Origin: JBBQER01 sp052148155
GTDB taxonomy: Bacteria > Actinomycetota > Acidimicrobiia > IMCC26256 > PALSA-610
Reading direction: 5' to 3'
DNA: 15,133 bases
Assembly (NCBI GenBank): GCA_052148155.1
Contig: JBKQIY010000235.1
Location: 1-15,133, forward strand
The stretch's first letter is position 1. Each line of letters begins with the position of its first letter. A program made the position numbers and the translations under genes. The notes beneath the pieces are model-generated. The model saw nothing but the letters and a program-made list of their open reading frames with translations. It did not search any database and was not told the origin of the DNA. Below, in pieces: positions 14,314 to 15,133 of this stretch.

Positions 14314-14946
14314 TTAGCGTTCGCCGGCGGTCGCGGCCGCGATTGCGACATCGATCCCCGAAGCGTAGGGATCGAGCTCGCGTAGGGCCATCGTGATGCG
14401 GACCGCGGCTCTCGCTCGCTCCGGTCTCGTCAGCGTCCCGCTATTCAGCACGCGCGCGTGGAGACGGCCGGCACGGCGCGTCACGACCGCGTGTGGAGCT
14501 TCATGGCGTGCTGTCGTCTCTCCGACGATTTCGTCGAGTACTTCAGTCGCGCGTCTGCCGAGGTCGTCGATCGGCGCCGCCGCGGCCTGCTCGCAGGCCT
14601 CGACGACGTCAGCGGTCCGATCGATGGTCTGAGTGGCGTAGTTGTCGAACGGGTCGAAGACGGCGGCGCCGGCGACGACGAGCGGAATGCGATGTATCAG
14701 TGCGCAACGAGCTCCGTCCTCACCGAGGGTCGGCTGGGCTGTCGTGCCGGTTCGAACGACCAAGGCGACGTCGACCAGATGGGAATGCAAAGGGCATTCC
14801 GACGGACGGGTAATGCCCCGACAGGGGAACGCCGCTCGGTCCGGCTCGTGGCATAACAGAACGGTGTGACCCGCGTCGCGCAGCTCCTGTTCAGCCCTCG
14901 CTGCGACGTTCGGTTCGTTCTCGAGGACCATCACGTTGAGCGTCAT
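14314..14946 (-). CDS. Receiver-like protein without phospho-acceptor, unknown function
   Basis: ATG 14946 (GGGG-rich ribosome region just upstream) gives 210 residues; an in-frame ATG at 14988 lies in the promoter region and is unlikely. Residues 3-30 (NVMVLENEPNVAARAEQELRDAGHTV) look like the first strand and helix of a response-regulator receiver, with Glu9 and Glu11 in the acidic-pocket region. The strand where the phosphorylated Asp should end (VDVALVVR, 58-65) has Val/Arg there, so normal phosphorylation seems impossible. Two cysteines follow a fixed pattern (Cys42 and Cys51, PCRG and CPL). The C-terminal half (about 110-210) is mixed, with no recognised DNA-binding domain. It is the first gene of the operon with the GNAT fusion and the Rv2004c-like kinase. 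A DosR-like box lies 77 bases upstream. A second identical start is found at the window edge. Confidence 0.8.
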   Translation of the reverse strand: MTLNVMVLENEPNVAARAEQELRDAGHTVLLCHEPDRAAFPCRGITRPSECPLHSHLVDVALVVRTGTTAQPTLGEDGARCALIHRIPLVVAGAAVFDPFDNYATQTIDRTADVVEACEQAAAAPIDDLGRRATEVLDEIVGETTARHEAPHAVVTRRAGRLHARVLNSGTLTRPERARAAVRITMALRELDPYASGIDVAIAAATAGER

Positions 14947-14958
14947 CCCGCACCCCTT
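14864..14958. repeat. Left arm of a perfect 95-base inverted repeat
   Basis: These bases are the exact reverse complement of 15039-15133. The arm holds the start of the receiver-like gene (codons 1 to about 27) and 12 bases before it. Identity continues to the last base of the window, so the true repeat may be longer. Confidence 0.95.
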
Positions 14959-14999
14959 GTCGTTCGGTCGGTGGCGCATCGTGCGCACCTCACGATCGT

Positions 15000-15029
15000 G
15001 GCCCTGGGGGACAGCGGCGGCCAGGGACC
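15000..15029. other. Stem-loop in the spacer of the inverted repeat
   Basis: CCCTGG (15002-15007) pairs with CCAGGG (15021-15026), extended by GG (15000-15001) with CC (15028-15029) around a bulged A. The right side overlaps the DosR-like box. A second small hairpin, GCGCA-TCG-TGCGC, lies at 14974-14986. Their role is not known; in a fold-back artefact such hairpins could favour template switching. Confidence 0.35.
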
Positions 15030-15037
15030 AAAGTCAC
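15024..15037. promoter_or_regulatory. DosR/DevR-like box upstream of the receiver-GNAT-kinase operon
   Basis: GGGACCAAAGTCAC (read on the minus strand: GTGACTTTGGTCCC) matches the mycobacterial core GGGACTWWAGTCCC at 12 of 14 positions, and is followed by GAA as in the extended consensus. It ends 77 bases before ATG 14946 on the minus strand, the same spacing as the other boxes. It is only 13 bases from ATG 15051 on the plus strand, too near for a normal activator site, so it belongs with the minus operon. Confidence 0.6.
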
Positions 15038-15038
15038 G

Positions 15039-15133
15039 AAGGGGTGCGGGATGACGCTCAACGTGATGGTCCTCGAGAACGAACCGAACGTCGCAGCGAG
15101 GGCTGAACAGGAGCTGCGCGACGCGGGTCACAC
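15039..15133. repeat. Right arm of the perfect inverted repeat, reaching the window edge
   Basis: This is the exact reverse complement of 14864-14958, separated by an 80-base spacer (14959-15038). It is either a real inverted duplication or an assembly or amplification fold-back. Confidence 0.95.
15051..15133 (+). CDS. Second copy of the start of the receiver-like gene, cut by the window edge (possibly artefact)
   Basis: ATG 15051 opens 27 codons (MTLNVMVLENEPNVAA and on, ending DAGH) identical at DNA level to the start of the gene at 14314-14946, in the opposite direction. No stop is reached. If real, two identical genes diverge from one promoter region. Since DNA identity is total and covers non-coding bases as well, a fold-back artefact at a contig end is at least as likely. 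Confidence 0.45.
   Translation, partial: MTLNVMVLENEPNVAARAEQELRDAGH

Noticed and set aside
1..15133. CRISPR array, tRNA, rRNA or insertion sequence
   Set aside because: No regular spaced repeats, no tRNA-like cloverleaf, no transposase motif or terminal repeats with target duplication were seen.

Overview
The window is GC-rich and fits an actinomycetote that is not obviously a mycobacterium. The best markers are a WhiB-family iron-sulphur regulator (restricted to Actinomycetota), an N-terminal-GNAT/acyl-CoA synthetase fusion, a universal stress protein, and a close relative of the mycobacterial dormancy protein Rv2004c. Class or genus cannot be assigned from the sequence alone. The left end cuts a gene. 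The right end lies inside a perfect inverted repeat, so both edges may be contig ends.

Layout. (1) 1-2521, minus strand: a truncated phospholipase C/acid-phosphatase-type lipoprotein (1-548), an RsbW-like anti-sigma ATPase (691-1146), an 815-base stretch with no convincing gene, a STAS (anti-anti-sigma) protein with an odd start (1962-2213), and a small CxxC protein (2273-2521). (2) 2651-3279, plus strand: two adjacent, translationally coupled, paralogous cysteine-rich zinc-ribbon proteins of unknown function. (3) 3523-3948, minus: a PNPOx/NimA-type flavin-binding protein. (4) 4169-5750, plus: a strong dyad, a short DUF1905-like ORF and a 4-hydroxybutyrate CoA-transferase/acetyl-CoA hydrolase family gene. 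(5) 5800-6086, minus: a decayed copy of the Rv2004c-like kinase that has lost its P-loop. (6) 6207-9787, plus: a WhiB gene, then an operon of arginine deiminase, ornithine carbamoyltransferase, a four-helix membrane protein and a universal stress protein. (7) 10067-14946, minus: an operon of a receiver-like protein without a phospho-acceptor, the GNAT/ADP-forming acyl-CoA synthetase fusion, and the APH/AAA two-domain phosphotransferase. (8) 14864-15133: a perfect 95-base inverted repeat with an 80-base spacer that reaches the window edge.

How it may work together. Four promoter regions (before the zinc-ribbon pair, whiB, the arginine deiminase operon and the receiver-GNAT-kinase operon) carry 14-base palindromes close to the DosR/DevR box of mycobacteria (core GGGACTWWAGTCCC). 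All four end 75-96 bases before a start codon. With a universal stress protein and an Rv2004c-like protein, this suggests a hypoxia/redox dormancy island built on a DosR-like regulon, with ATP from arginine catabolism, lysine acetylation, flavin chemistry and sigma-factor partner switching (anti-sigma ATPase plus STAS). The regulator itself is not in the window. The least described parts are the zinc-ribbon pair and the receiver-like protein.
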